In this document: one piece after another, positions 18,144-26,749 of the stretch
How the letters are laid out: each line of letters starts with the position of its first letter
How positions within the stretch are numbered: position 1 is the stretch's first letter
Source of the DNA: Chitinophagaceae bacterium
GTDB taxonomy: Bacteria; Bacteroidota; Bacteroidia; Chitinophagales; Chitinophagaceae
DNA length: 64,000 bases
Direction of reading: 5' to 3'
Assembly (NCBI GenBank): GCA_019638615.1
Contig: JAHBTL010000025.1
Location: forward strand, 1 to 64,000
Position numbers and translations under genes: made by a program
Notes under the pieces: model-generated
Told to the model about the DNA's origin: nothing
Seen by the model: only the letters and a program-made list of their open reading frames with translations
The model's database searches: none

Positions 18144-18662
18144 ATGGAGAGAAACAATGTAGTGTTGGTCGATGAAAACGATAATGCCATTGCTGAAATG
18201 GAAAAATTGATGGCCCACGAGCAAGGGCGTCTCCACCGGGCATTTTCGGTATTTATATTTAATGATAAGGGAGAGCTTCTTTTGCAGCAGCGGGCAAGCC
18301 ACAAGTACCACGGAGCAGGGTTATGGACGAACACCTGTTGTTCGCATCCGCAATGGGGAGAAACTGTTGCTTTAAGTGCAGAAGAGCGGTTAATCTATGA
18401 AATGGGACTGAAATGTGATTTAAGATTGGTCTATTCATTTATATACAATGAGCGGGTTGAAAACAATTTGACAGAGCATGAGCTGGATTATGTTTTTGTT
18501 GGTTATTCTGAACAATGTCCTGTTTTAAACAAAGATGAAGTACAGGACTATAAGTGGATGAATGCGGATGAAATTCTATCTGATATAAAAAATAATCCAT
18601 CACATTATACGGTCTGGTTCAGACAGGCCTTTCCGGAGCTGCTTTCAAAAATCAATTCATGA
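18144..18662 (+). CDS. idi: Isopentenyl-diphosphate delta-isomerase, type 1
   Basis: 172-residue Nudix-fold isomerase that interconverts IPP and DMAPP. The catalytic Cys lies in LWTNTCCSHPQWGE and the catalytic Glu in the TEHELDYVF region. RAFSVFIFNDKGELLLQQRA is the Nudix N-terminal block. It supplies the isoprenoid precursors for the crt enzymes. It begins 18 nt after the photolyase gene and overlaps the next gene by 4 nt. Confidence 0.95.
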   Translation: MERNNVVLVDENDNAIAEMEKLMAHEQGRLHRAFSVFIFNDKGELLLQQRASHKYHGAGLWTNTCCSHPQWGETVALSAEERLIYEMGLKCDLRLVYSFIYNERVENNLTEHELDYVFVGYSEQCPVLNKDEVQDYKWMNADEILSDIKNNPSHYTVWFRQAFPELLSKINS

Positions 18663-19561
18663 AAAAGATATTAATCGCCGGAGGTACAGGTTTTGTCGGA
18701 AAAGCATTGATAAAGCACCTAGTAAATTGTGGTTATATGGTCAATGTGTTAACACGGAGGAACAAAATCAGCAGCATGGAGAACATTCGGTATTTTGAAT
18801 GGGATATAAAGAAAGGATTTATTGACGAAAAAGCATTTGAGGGCGTTTCGAAAATCATCAATCTAACAGGCGCAAACATTACCGAAAAGCGTTGGACGGA
18901 AAAAAGGAAAGTTGAAATAATCGAAAGCCGGACCAAGGCAATAGATTTACTTTTTACCTATGTTAAAACAAGGAATTTTAGCATAGATATCTTCATTTCA
19001 TCTTCCGCCATAGGTTATTATGGTGCGATTACTACGGATGAAATATTTACAGAGAAATCCAATAACGGCAGCGAATTTTTGGCTTCGGTTTGCCGGAAAT
19101 GGGAAAAAACAGCACTGCAATTTGACAGTTTGGGTGTTGCTACCGTGATTTTAAGAAAAGGCGTTGTCCTTGGGAGAGATGGTGGTATGTATCAAAAATT
19201 AGCACCTTTGGCGAAGTTGGGCATCAATACATCTTTAGGAAATGGCAGGCAATACTTACCCTGGATTGACATCCGGGATTTAGTCCGGTTGTATGAATTC
19301 ATCTTGAAGACAGATGAACTCAGCGGGGTTTTTAATGCTGTTTCTTCCGAGCACATTATGATGAATGATTTTTCTAAAGCCCTGCTAAGGTCATTCGGAA
19401 AAACGAGTTTTTTGCCCAATGTACCAGCATTTCTGGTAAGGTTATTTTTGGGGGAAATGTCCGTGATGTTGTTAAAGGGTTCTAGGGTCAGCAATTACAA
19501 AATAAAACAAACCGGCTTTAAATTTGAGTATAGCTCGATTGAGAAGACATTTTTTATGTAG
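18659..19561 (+). CDS. TIGR01777 family NAD-dependent epimerase-like protein
   Basis: 300 residues. Extended SDR Rossmann fold with ILIAGGTGFVGKALIKHL at the N-terminus, NLTGANITEKRWTEKRKVEI, SSSAIGYYG, and the C-terminal DUF1731-like region (GEMSVMLLKGSRVSNYKIKQ). This family (E. coli YfcH) often accompanies photolyase genes in light-response clusters. The substrate is unknown. It is the last gene of the operon. No strong terminator is seen between it and R2. Confidence 0.88.
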   Translation: MKKILIAGGTGFVGKALIKHLVNCGYMVNVLTRRNKISSMENIRYFEWDIKKGFIDEKAFEGVSKIINLTGANITEKRWTEKRKVEIIESRTKAIDLLFTYVKTRNFSIDIFISSSAIGYYGAITTDEIFTEKSNNGSEFLASVCRKWEKTALQFDSLGVATVILRKGVVLGRDGGMYQKLAPLAKLGINTSLGNGRQYLPWIDIRDLVRLYEFILKTDELSGVFNAVSSEHIMMNDFSKALLRSFGKTSFLPNVPAFLVRLFLGEMSVMLLKGSRVSNYKIKQTGFKFEYSSIEKTFFM

Positions 19562-19687
19562 TAATAAAGCTGGTTGAAGACTTTAGTATAGCTTTCTTTA
19601 TTGACATTTTTTACAATTTCCGTTTTTCCGTGTTTAAGATAATTTTCGGTTTAGCGGAGCTAACTTTATTTTTATCTAGATCATACT

Positions 19688-19766
19688 TATAAGAGGTGTC
19701 TTTCAATTGGTTCAATCGCCTTAAATCTTCCAATAAAGAGTTCGAGTTTTGTACCAGTGGGTTCAC
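19688..19766 (+). repeat. Junction R2: element end joined to tRNA 3'-end-like core (att-like)
   Basis: Shares with R1 and R4 the stretch TCAATTGGTTCAATCGCC, then TTAAATCTTCCAATAAAGAG and the core TTCGAGTTTTGTACCA. It ends in GTGGGTTCAC, like an acceptor 3' strand. Together with R1 it brackets the photoprotection operon in direct orientation. Confidence 0.65.
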
Positions 19767-19767
19767 G

Positions 19768-19812
19768 AAAAGGGACAAAATGAAATTTTTCATTTTGTCC
19801 CTTTTGTTTTTT
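19768..19812 (+). terminator. Terminator behind junction R2
   Basis: Perfect 18-bp stem (19768-19785 with 19788-19805), a 2-nt loop and a T-rich tail, starting 2 bp after the tRNA-like core. Confidence 0.8.
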
Positions 19813-20104
19813 AGTAAATATCTAATTGCCAGGTATTTTCATATTTACCATTTTCCTTTATCCTGAAAAGTTTTCTAAGGCAATCATTTTATACATCGAA
19901 CCAAAATCTGTAATTGCTAGTTATTTTAATTGACTTAAAATAAGGCTGTTACCGAAAATTTGCGAGATAAAATAACATATTTATGCCCTAGTCCCATAGG
20001 GATGACCTCCTGGGACTCGAACCGCTTAAATCATTAATAAACAATAAGTTTTGACTGAAGTTCAGAGTGGCTTGAATATACATCGAACCGCTTAATTGTA
20101 ATTA
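19813..20104. other. Intergenic DNA between R2 and the serine recombinase, with T-arm-like motif
   Basis: No gene seen. On the minus strand 20005-20025 reads like a tRNA T-arm (GGTTCGAGTCCCAGG). GTCCCATAGGGATGAC at 19991-20006 resembles the GTCCCAGCGGGATCAC of R4. A 13-mer (TCGAACCGCTTAA) occurs twice, at about 20018 and 20083. These could be parts of an attachment site, as the recombinase gene ends just to the right. Confidence 0.4.
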
Positions 20105-21775
20105 TTAATTATAGGCCAGTAAATTCGTATTCTTAAGGATGAATTGACTGTTGTAAAACTCAACTGTGAAGTTCGCTAGATCATATAAGAATGACAGGAT
20201 ATGCTGAATCTGCGAAGCTGAATGATACACTCCTCTTCGTTGTTCTATTTCGATGATCAGCTTATATTCTGGTGACAATTCATCCAGTTCAATAAAATTA
20301 GTTTCATTAGTAACTGGCGTTTTTATGAGATGATTATAAATGACCTTCACACTATCTTCAAGTAAATTTCTAAAGCAGTTCTCATTCCATAATATCGGTT
20401 TTCTAAACAATAAAGCGATCAGCCGTCTTTTCTGATCAATGCTTGCGTTTTCGTACAGGTAATCAAGCGAGGACAGTGTTCCTGACATTCCGTCTAGTCT
20501 TCCCTCCCAAAGTTTAAGGGAAATATAAGCATTGTCGATTTTACGTTTCAATATTTCCGTTTTTATCTGGCACTCCTTTTTGAGTTTATAATATTCCGGT
20601 GCATCAATATCTTTTGAAAGAAGTAACGAACGTGCTGTTATCATATGATCCTCTAACTCTTCAATCTTTTTGACAGTGCGATGCTGATTGATCATGGTTA
20701 AAAAGGAAGAAGTCTTGTAATTTTTTCTAAGGATTGACTGGAATAAAGTATTGTATTCAGTATTTGGTTTTAATGATTTTATTATGTTGATAAAGGAATC
20801 ATGCACTTTTTCAGTTCTTACTCTGAAGCCACAATTACAGTGATAATAAAAATACCAATTCATTCTCCCTTTTGATCTGCTGCCCGTCAATCTTTGAGAA
20901 CAACGAGGGCAATAAAGAAATCCCCTGAAGGGTAGCATTTCATTGGCGATTTTCTTGCTTACATTCGGTATCATCCTTCTTTTGCTTTTAAGTACATTTT
21001 GTACTTTGTCAAAAAGCAGTTGCGAAATGATTTTTGCATGTTTGCCACTTGCCATCTGTGGTATAATCTGTTTTCTATCTATGATGATTTTTCCGCAGTA
21101 GACCGGATTTCGTAGTGCTTGGCAGAAGTTATTTAACGAGCAAACCAGACCCTTTTTTACAGCCATTCGGTGAATTTCACGGATACTAAATAATCCCAGG
21201 CTAACCTGTTCAAATGCTTCCCGCATCAATGTCGCTTCAGGTTCTTGTATCGCTATGTATTTTTCTCCAGTCGCCGATTGCGTGTTTCGATATCCGATAG
21301 GGGCGCTTCCCATCCACCTACCCATCGCACGTGCTTTTTGCATCTTCTCCTTTACATTCAATGAACGTATATCATTTTCTACTTCATGCGTTACCAGGTA
21401 AATTGCCAGGATCATCTTGTTTTCAGGAATACTTATATCCAATGGCTGTTCTATAGCTTGCGGAATGACATTTATATCCTGAAGCTTTTTAATCATCAGG
21501 TAGGCTTCAGCTATATTTCTGCTAAACCTGTCCCATTTAGTGAAAAGAACATAATCTGGTCTATTGGCTTTGCGGGTTTTGTAACTCATCAATAAAGAAG
21601 ACCATGTTGGACGTTTAAAATTTCTGGCGGGAAAATCCTCAAAGTAGATATTTTGAACCTGGATACTATTTACCAGGCAATGTCGTCGCAAGATATCTTC
21701 CTGATATTTTACTGAAAATCCCTTTTCAGCTTGCTCGTCTGTGCTTACGCGAATGTATAAATCTGCGGTCTTCAT
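20105..21775 (-). CDS. Large serine recombinase (integrase)
   Basis: 556-residue site-specific recombinase. The resolvase domain carries the catalytic serine at residue 11 (LYIRVSTDEQAEKGF), with FTKWDRFSRNIAEAYLMIKK and the ARAMGRWMGSAPIGYR hinge. A recombinase domain (residues about 160-260) and a zinc ribbon (CPRCSQRLTGS...HCNCGFRVRT) follow, then a coiled-coil-like C-terminus. It is full length and appears intact. Such enzymes integrate and excise phages and islands without tRNA preference in general. Its place at the left of the defence run makes it the probable integrase of that island. Confidence 0.92.
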   Translation of the reverse strand: MKTADLYIRVSTDEQAEKGFSVKYQEDILRRHCLVNSIQVQNIYFEDFPARNFKRPTWSSLLMSYKTRKANRPDYVLFTKWDRFSRNIAEAYLMIKKLQDINVIPQAIEQPLDISIPENKMILAIYLVTHEVENDIRSLNVKEKMQKARAMGRWMGSAPIGYRNTQSATGEKYIAIQEPEATLMREAFEQVSLGLFSIREIHRMAVKKGLVCSLNNFCQALRNPVYCGKIIIDRKQIIPQMASGKHAKIISQLLFDKVQNVLKSKRRMIPNVSKKIANEMLPFRGFLYCPRCSQRLTGSRSKGRMNWYFYYHCNCGFRVRTEKVHDSFINIIKSLKPNTEYNTLFQSILRKNYKTSSFLTMINQHRTVKKIEELEDHMITARSLLLSKDIDAPEYYKLKKECQIKTEILKRKIDNAYISLKLWEGRLDGMSGTLSSLDYLYENASIDQKRRLIALLFRKPILWNENCFRNLLEDSVKVIYNHLIKTPVTNETNFIELDELSPEYKLIIEIEQRRGVYHSASQIQHILSFLYDLANFTVEFYNSQFILKNTNLLAYN

Positions 21776-21858
21776 TGTGCTATTTTTGACGGCAATTAAT
21801 TTAATCTTGGAATTACTGGATGTAGCTATTATCCTCTTATTGAGCCAATTCTAATTTT

Positions 21859-21914
21859 ATGAGAAATTTTCTCATTTTATAATAAAAATTAGTATTTTTG
21901 AGAAATTTTCTCAA
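21859..21914 (+). promoter_or_regulatory. Promoter of defence operon with two palindromic operator candidates
   Basis: Two near-identical 17-bp palindromes: ATGAGAAATTTTCTCAT at 21859-21875 and TTGAGAAATTTTCTCAA at 21898-21914. Each is 8-1-8 and their centres are 39 bp apart. Between and overlapping the second is TATTTTTG (21893-21900), a match to the -7 motif TAnnTTTG. The second palindrome ends 1 bp before the ATG at 21916. The layout suggests tight repression of the downstream run. Confidence 0.65.
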
Positions 21915-21915
21915 A

Positions 21916-23211
21916 ATGCTAATAGAGTTTTCGCTAGCTAATTATTTGTCATTCAAGGACAAAACGACTTTAAGCCTTCTTTCTACCTCAATTAAAGAGC
22001 ATAAGGATAAAAATATATTTTCCACAGAAAGACATGATCTGCTGAAAGGGGCTGTGCTATATGGAGCCAATGCCAGTGGGAAAAGCAATTTTATCAAGGC
22101 AATGTCCACTATGCGAAGGCTAATTCTTTTGTCTTTTGAAAAATCTTCCACTGAAGAGTTAGGAATCACGCCATTTCTTTTAAACACTGAAACAGAAAAT
22201 GCTCCTTCTTTATTTGAGGTAGTTTTTCTTATTGACAATATCCGTTATCGTTATGGATTTGAAGTAGACGATACGGCTATACATGCCGAGTGGTTATACG
22301 AAGCAATCAAGCAATCAGAAAAACCGCTATTTATTCGCGAAAAGGATGGAATTGAGGTAATGGAAAAATCTTTTCCTGAGGGAAAAGATTTGGAAGAAAG
22401 AACAAGAGATAACGCCCTTTTTTTGGCAGTCATTGATCAATTCAATGGAAAAACAGCAAAGAAAATCATGCAATGGTTTAGCAATTTTATTACAGTATCA
22501 GGGTTAAGTCATGAAGGTTATAAAGCTGTGACTTTTGGGCTGCTAGAGGACAAAAAAAGTAGGCCTCTTCTATTGGATTTTTATAAAAAGCTGGATTTAG
22601 GATTTGATGATATTACAACGGATAAAAAGCCTTTCGACCCAAAGGAATTACCAGAAGATATTCCTGAAAGCCTGGTGAAACAACTCATTACAGATCTTCA
22701 GGATTCTTTCCGAATTGATATCAGGACCATTCATAAAAAATATGATGCAAAGAATAAAATAGCCGGAAAGGTAGAATTTGATATGCGAAGCCAGGAATCT
22801 TCCGGAACCAACAAGCTATTCAATATCTCGGGGCCTGTATTCGATGTATTGAATGATGGGGGCGTTTTAGTTATTGATGAACTAGATGCCAGTTTGCACC
22901 CTTTGCTGACACTTGCTATCACCAGATTATTCAATTCGGCAGAATTCAATCAAAAAAACGCCCAACTGGTTTTTGCTACACATGATACTAATCTTTTGAA
23001 TTATGGAAGTTATCGTAGAGATCAGATATATTTTGTAGAGAAGAATAAATACGGTGCATCCGAAATGTACTCACTGGTTGAATACAAGGAAGAAGGCAAA
23101 ACCATTCGAAAAGACCGTTCTTTTGAGAAAGACTATATCGAAGGTCGTTATGGTGCTATTCCTTTTATTGGAAATCTTTCAAATGTTGTAAAGGAATGGC
23201 AAGAAAGATAA
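21916..23211 (+). CDS. AAA15-family ATPase (RloA/AbiLi-like), defence
   Basis: 431 residues from the ATG at 21916 (MLIEFSLANYLSFKDKTTLS), chosen because the longer frame would start inside the operator palindrome. Walker A is GANASGKS at residues 50-57. Walker B is VLVIDELDASLHP, and a switch His lies in LVFATHDTNLL. This OLD-like ABC ATPase family is encoded with RloB-type proteins in AbiL-like abortive-infection pairs. The next gene overlaps by 16 nt and is RloB. First gene of the defence run. Confidence 0.88.
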   Translation: MLIEFSLANYLSFKDKTTLSLLSTSIKEHKDKNIFSTERHDLLKGAVLYGANASGKSNFIKAMSTMRRLILLSFEKSSTEELGITPFLLNTETENAPSLFEVVFLIDNIRYRYGFEVDDTAIHAEWLYEAIKQSEKPLFIREKDGIEVMEKSFPEGKDLEERTRDNALFLAVIDQFNGKTAKKIMQWFSNFITVSGLSHEGYKAVTFGLLEDKKSRPLLLDFYKKLDLGFDDITTDKKPFDPKELPEDIPESLVKQLITDLQDSFRIDIRTIHKKYDAKNKIAGKVEFDMRSQESSGTNKLFNISGPVFDVLNDGGVLVIDELDASLHPLLTLAITRLFNSAEFNQKNAQLVFATHDTNLLNYGSYRRDQIYFVEKNKYGASEMYSLVEYKEEGKTIRKDRSFEKDYIEGRYGAIPFIGNLSNVVKEWQER

Positions 23212-23891
23212 AGATACCGAATGAACACCTTAAACGCTATGCAAGGAAGGAACAGAAGCGTAAGCTGAATGTTCGTAATAAGCGTATGTATTACTTGATT
23301 GTTTGCGAAGGAGAAGCTACGGAACCTAACTATTTTGAAGGCTTGAAGCAGGATTTGCCTAAAGGTGTGCTCACTGCCTATCAAATAGATATTGAGGGTA
23401 CAGGGCGTAATACGCAATCCCTGGTAAATGAAGCATTGCGCTTAAAAGTTGTGTACGAAAAAAACAGTACACATCCTGTAGACAGGCTTTGGGTGGTTTT
23501 TGACAGAGATAACTTCGCTGCCAACGATTTCAATAATGCTATTAGTAGTTGTGCACAAAGCAACCCTATAATTGGTTGTGCCTGGAGCAATGAGGCTTTT
23601 GAGTTATGGTATTTGCTTCATTTCCATCACTACCAAAACGCAATGAACCGAAAGCAATATCAAGGTTTGATTGAAGATAATCTTCGTCTTTATGTTGGAG
23701 ATGATTATAATTATGAAAAGAACAGTAAGGAGATGTATGCCTTACTAAAAGAGCACGGTAGTATTAAAGATGCCATTCGGAATGCTAAACGGCTTATGGA
23801 AACTTATGAAGATAGGCAGGACTATGCGGAACATAATCCGTGTACGATGGTGTGGATGTTGGTGGAGGAATTAATGAAATTAAATTTTTAA
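23196..23891 (+). CDS. RloB-family protein (AbiLii-like), Toprim-like
   Basis: 231 residues. RloB signatures are YYLIVCEGEATEPNYFEGLK (acidic EGE) and DRLWVVFDRDNFAANDFNNA (DRD), resembling a Toprim-type metal site, plus AWSNEAFELWYLLHF. It is partnered with the ATPase before it (16-nt overlap). By analogy with ATPase/Toprim pairs the ATPase would sense infection and RloB act as nuclease effector; only the family linkage is established, not the mechanism. Confidence 0.88.
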   Translation: MARKIKIPNEHLKRYARKEQKRKLNVRNKRMYYLIVCEGEATEPNYFEGLKQDLPKGVLTAYQIDIEGTGRNTQSLVNEALRLKVVYEKNSTHPVDRLWVVFDRDNFAANDFNNAISSCAQSNPIIGCAWSNEAFELWYLLHFHHYQNAMNRKQYQGLIEDNLRLYVGDDYNYEKNSKEMYALLKEHGSIKDAIRNAKRLMETYEDRQDYAEHNPCTMVWMLVEELMKLNF

Positions 23892-23910
23892 CTGTTTAAA
23901 ATAACTAAAA

Positions 23911-24201
23911 ATGAACACAGACATTATTACAGCCATTCATAATTTAAATGTAATCGAATTCTACTATGAAGGAGAATTAAGGGTAGTTGAACCACATTGC
24001 TATGGTGAAACAACGGCGGGCAATGAAGGTTTGCGCGCTTATCAGATTGACGGCTATAGCTCAACTGGTAAATTCGGATGGAAAATGTATGATTTAGGGA
24101 AAGCCGATGATATTACTATCACTGAGCAAACTTTTGATGGTCCAAGAGAAGGATATAAACGCGGAGATAAAGGCATGTCCCGTATTCACGCTGAACTTTA
24201 A
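23911..24201 (+). CDS. Small WYL-like domain protein
   Basis: 96 residues that look like a free-standing WYL-type domain: AIHNLNVIEFYYEGELRVVE, PHCYG, then GLRAYQIDGYSS...WKMYDLGKADDITI. WYL domains bind ligands, often nucleic acids or nucleotides, and usually sit behind a DNA-binding HTH, which is missing here. Nineteen bp after rloB and 10 bp before the next small gene, so it is inside the defence transcript. It could be a sensor subunit; function unproven. Confidence 0.7.
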   Translation: MNTDIITAIHNLNVIEFYYEGELRVVEPHCYGETTAGNEGLRAYQIDGYSSTGKFGWKMYDLGKADDITITEQTFDGPREGYKRGDKGMSRIHAEL

Positions 24202-24211
24202 ATTTTTAATA

Positions 24212-24430
24212 ATGGAAAGATATAGAAACAGAGCAGGTGATTCAGGAGTATCTGCCTATGAAATAGGTAACGATTATATTAAGATAAAATTCTCAAGTTC
24301 TTTTAGAACTTATACTTATAGCTATCGAAAAGCAGGAAGTTCTCACGTTGAGAATATGAAGCGATTAGCTCAAAGTGGAAGTGGCTTGAATAGTTATATT
24401 AATAGATATGTAAAGCATTTGTACGATTAA
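24212..24430 (+). CDS. KTSC-like small protein
   Basis: 72 residues from the ATG at 24212. The pattern SGVSAYEIGNDYIKIKFSSS, TYTYSYRKAG, and MKRLAQSGSGLNSYINRYV fits the KTSC-like small domain. These proteins are often found near DNA-processing genes. It lies 10 bp after the WYL-like gene and 21 bp before the AAA_13 ATPase. Role in defence unknown. Confidence 0.7.
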   Translation: MERYRNRAGDSGVSAYEIGNDYIKIKFSSSFRTYTYSYRKAGSSHVENMKRLAQSGSGLNSYINRYVKHLYD

Positions 24431-24451
24431 TTGCTATAAATTCTGCCGATA

Positions 24452-26743
24452 ATGATTAAGCGCATTGACCAAATAAGAGATTTTGGCATCTTTAAAAACT
24501 TCAATTGGGGAACTATTTCTGATATTGAAGAATTTAAAGAAAAGAATATCCTATATGGATGGAACTATTCCGGCAAAACAACATTGTCAAGAATTTTCAC
24601 TTCCTTAAGAGATAAAGGAATTCATTCTGGACATAAATCAGGCATAATAAAACTAACCTGTGACAGTGGAGTTTTTGACAATGCAACCCTACCTTCGTTT
24701 CCCTATGAAGTTTTAGTGTTCAATGCGGAATATGTAAAAGATAATCTTCGATGGGAATTTGACGAACACATTCAGGCTATTTATTTTGAAGTAGGAAACA
24801 ACGCTAAAATAGCCGCTGAAATAGAAAGAATTGAAAAGCTTATTGACGCAATCAACGGTACTACCACAGTAAAAGGCAAGAAAGAAAGATATCAGAATGC
24901 AATTGATGAATTCAACAATTTTGAAGCCTTATTTACACAAGAGGCCGGCAGGATTAAAAATGATGCTTTTTCAAGCTTGATAGAATTCAACAAAGGGCAT
25001 CTCAAAAGAATTAAAGACAAGATATTGGATGACTTAGAAGACTTTATTATAGATTCAAAAGAAGAATTGGCTGTACTATCCAAAACTATTAAGATTGAAG
25101 AGCCTAAGCCTCAATTGAAAGATGTTAATATTGAATCCAATATCAAAAAAATAATTGATTCTGCAAATGAGATAGTTCAAAGAGTACCTTCTAAAGAAAA
25201 TATTATTGGTGTTTTAGACAAACACCTGCCTGCTTTTACTTGGGTAAAGTCAGGCGTAGCACTGCACAAAGAAAGTGACAGTTGCCTTTTTTGCGGAAGT
25301 AAAATACCAGATAAACGATTTGCTCAATTAATAAGTTACTTTGAAAATGAATCCTCAAGACTAAAAGATCATATATCCTCCCTTTTAAATTTTATTTCTG
25401 AAGAAGAAAAAAGCATTGATCAGTTAAATATTCCTACAAGTATTAATGACTTTAATGATGGATTTCAGGAAGGCTTTAAAAGCCGAAAGCAAAAAATTGA
25501 AAAGGAAATTGCCAAATGCAAAGCGCAATTAAAAAGTATATCAATAGCATTAAGCAAAAAAGCTACCAATAAAATATATAGTCCGATAGATGTCTCATTT
25601 TCAATAGAAAAGTTCGAACAGCTATTTAATGAAATAAAATTGCTTAACGAGCTAATTAACGAAAACAATCAGTTTACTGAAAACTTCGAAAAAATCATTA
25701 CTGCTGACAGAGACCGATATAAAAATCATCTGGTTGCTTTATTCTTAAAACAATCGAAATATCTTATCAGGCAATCCCAATATGAAAAAGCTCTGGATAA
25801 GATTGAATCCCTTGATGAACAAATTTCAGCTTACAGCAGTGAGATTAGTAGGCTTACAGCACTAAAAGAAAGCGATTCTGAAGGTTGTGCACAATTCAAT
25901 TCGTTTGTTCAAAGTTTTTTAAGCAGAGATGATATCGAAATTAAATTGAACACCTCCACAAAGAAGTTCAATTTGATGAGGGGAGCAGAGTTAGCTCAAA
26001 ATCTCAGTGAGGGAGAGAAAATGGCAATAGCCTTCTCTCACTTTCTAGTAAATCTCAAAAGTATTGAACAAAAGAGTAAACTTAAAGATTACATTATCTA
26101 TATAGATGATCCTATCTCAAGCTTGGATAGCAATCATATTTTTCAGATCAATTCACTTCTTAAAGAAACATTTTTTGAGTTAGTGACAGATCCTGCAAAA
26201 CCTAAAAATCCTTATTGGAAACTGAAGTGTAAACAACTGTTTATCTCTACACATAATTTTGAATTTTTTACGCTCTTAAAGGAGTTACCTAAAAAAGGAC
26301 ACAAAGATTCAAGATATTTTATTGCAAGAAAAGCAACAGAATCAACTATTGAGAAGCTTCCGGCGGTATATAGCAGTTTTGCTTCTGAGTATCACTATTT
26401 ATTTGGAGAAATACTAACGTTTTCAAACGATCCTAACAAGAATACTTCGCCAAAACTTTTATTTATTCCCAATATAGTACGAAGGTTCCTCGAAATGTAT
26501 ACGTTGACCAAATTACCTACTAACGATGAGGTTGATACCCGTGCTGAAAAAATATTTGGTAAAAAAGATGCAAAAAGAATACTAAAGCTACTTCATCATT
26601 TTAGCCACTTTAACAATATTGACCGAATAAGCAAGCATAGTGAATTTGTAGCTGACATAGGACACGCTTGTGATGACTTAATTTATCTGATAAAAACAAA
26701 GGATAAAATGCACTACGATGCTTTGGAAGCATCAGTAACGTAG
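24452..26743 (+). CDS. AAA_13-family ATPase, SMC-like
   Basis: 763 residues. Walker A GWNYSGKTT at residues 36-44, then a long helical/coiled-coil region holding CLFCGSKI (CxxC, zinc-hook-like, near residue 280). The ABC signature LSEGEKMAIAFSHFL and Walker B YIIYIDDPISSLDSNHI follow. The C-terminal tail has LFIPNIVRRFLEMYTLTK and HHFSHFNNIDR. The fold is that of PrrC/RloC ATPase modules, but I do not see a clear anticodon-nuclease tail, so an ATPase subunit is safer. The next gene, a GIY-YIG-like protein, starts 6 bp later; together they look like an ATPase-nuclease pair. Confidence 0.82.
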   Translation: MIKRIDQIRDFGIFKNFNWGTISDIEEFKEKNILYGWNYSGKTTLSRIFTSLRDKGIHSGHKSGIIKLTCDSGVFDNATLPSFPYEVLVFNAEYVKDNLRWEFDEHIQAIYFEVGNNAKIAAEIERIEKLIDAINGTTTVKGKKERYQNAIDEFNNFEALFTQEAGRIKNDAFSSLIEFNKGHLKRIKDKILDDLEDFIIDSKEELAVLSKTIKIEEPKPQLKDVNIESNIKKIIDSANEIVQRVPSKENIIGVLDKHLPAFTWVKSGVALHKESDSCLFCGSKIPDKRFAQLISYFENESSRLKDHISSLLNFISEEEKSIDQLNIPTSINDFNDGFQEGFKSRKQKIEKEIAKCKAQLKSISIALSKKATNKIYSPIDVSFSIEKFEQLFNEIKLLNELINENNQFTENFEKIITADRDRYKNHLVALFLKQSKYLIRQSQYEKALDKIESLDEQISAYSSEISRLTALKESDSEGCAQFNSFVQSFLSRDDIEIKLNTSTKKFNLMRGAELAQNLSEGEKMAIAFSHFLVNLKSIEQKSKLKDYIIYIDDPISSLDSNHIFQINSLLKETFFELVTDPAKPKNPYWKLKCKQLFISTHNFEFFTLLKELPKKGHKDSRYFIARKATESTIEKLPAVYSSFASEYHYLFGEILTFSNDPNKNTSPKLLFIPNIVRRFLEMYTLTKLPTNDEVDTRAEKIFGKKDAKRILKLLHHFSHFNNIDRISKHSEFVADIGHACDDLIYLIKTKDKMHYDALEASVT

Positions 26744-26749
26744 AGATTT

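Noticed and set aside
19611-19793. 60-codon minus-strand frame over R2
   Set aside because: Same reason as for R1; it starts inside the terminator hairpin.
10068-19960. AATTTTCGGTAA at 10068 and its inverse at 19949 as transposon ends around the carotenoid operon
   Set aside because: Only 12 bp match, distances to R1 and R2 differ, and no transposase fits. R1/R2 explain the boundaries better.
24452-26743. PrrC/RloC anticodon nuclease
   Set aside because: The ATPase module fits, but I could not see the anticodon-nuclease catalytic region in the C-terminus, so I call it only an AAA_13 ATPase.
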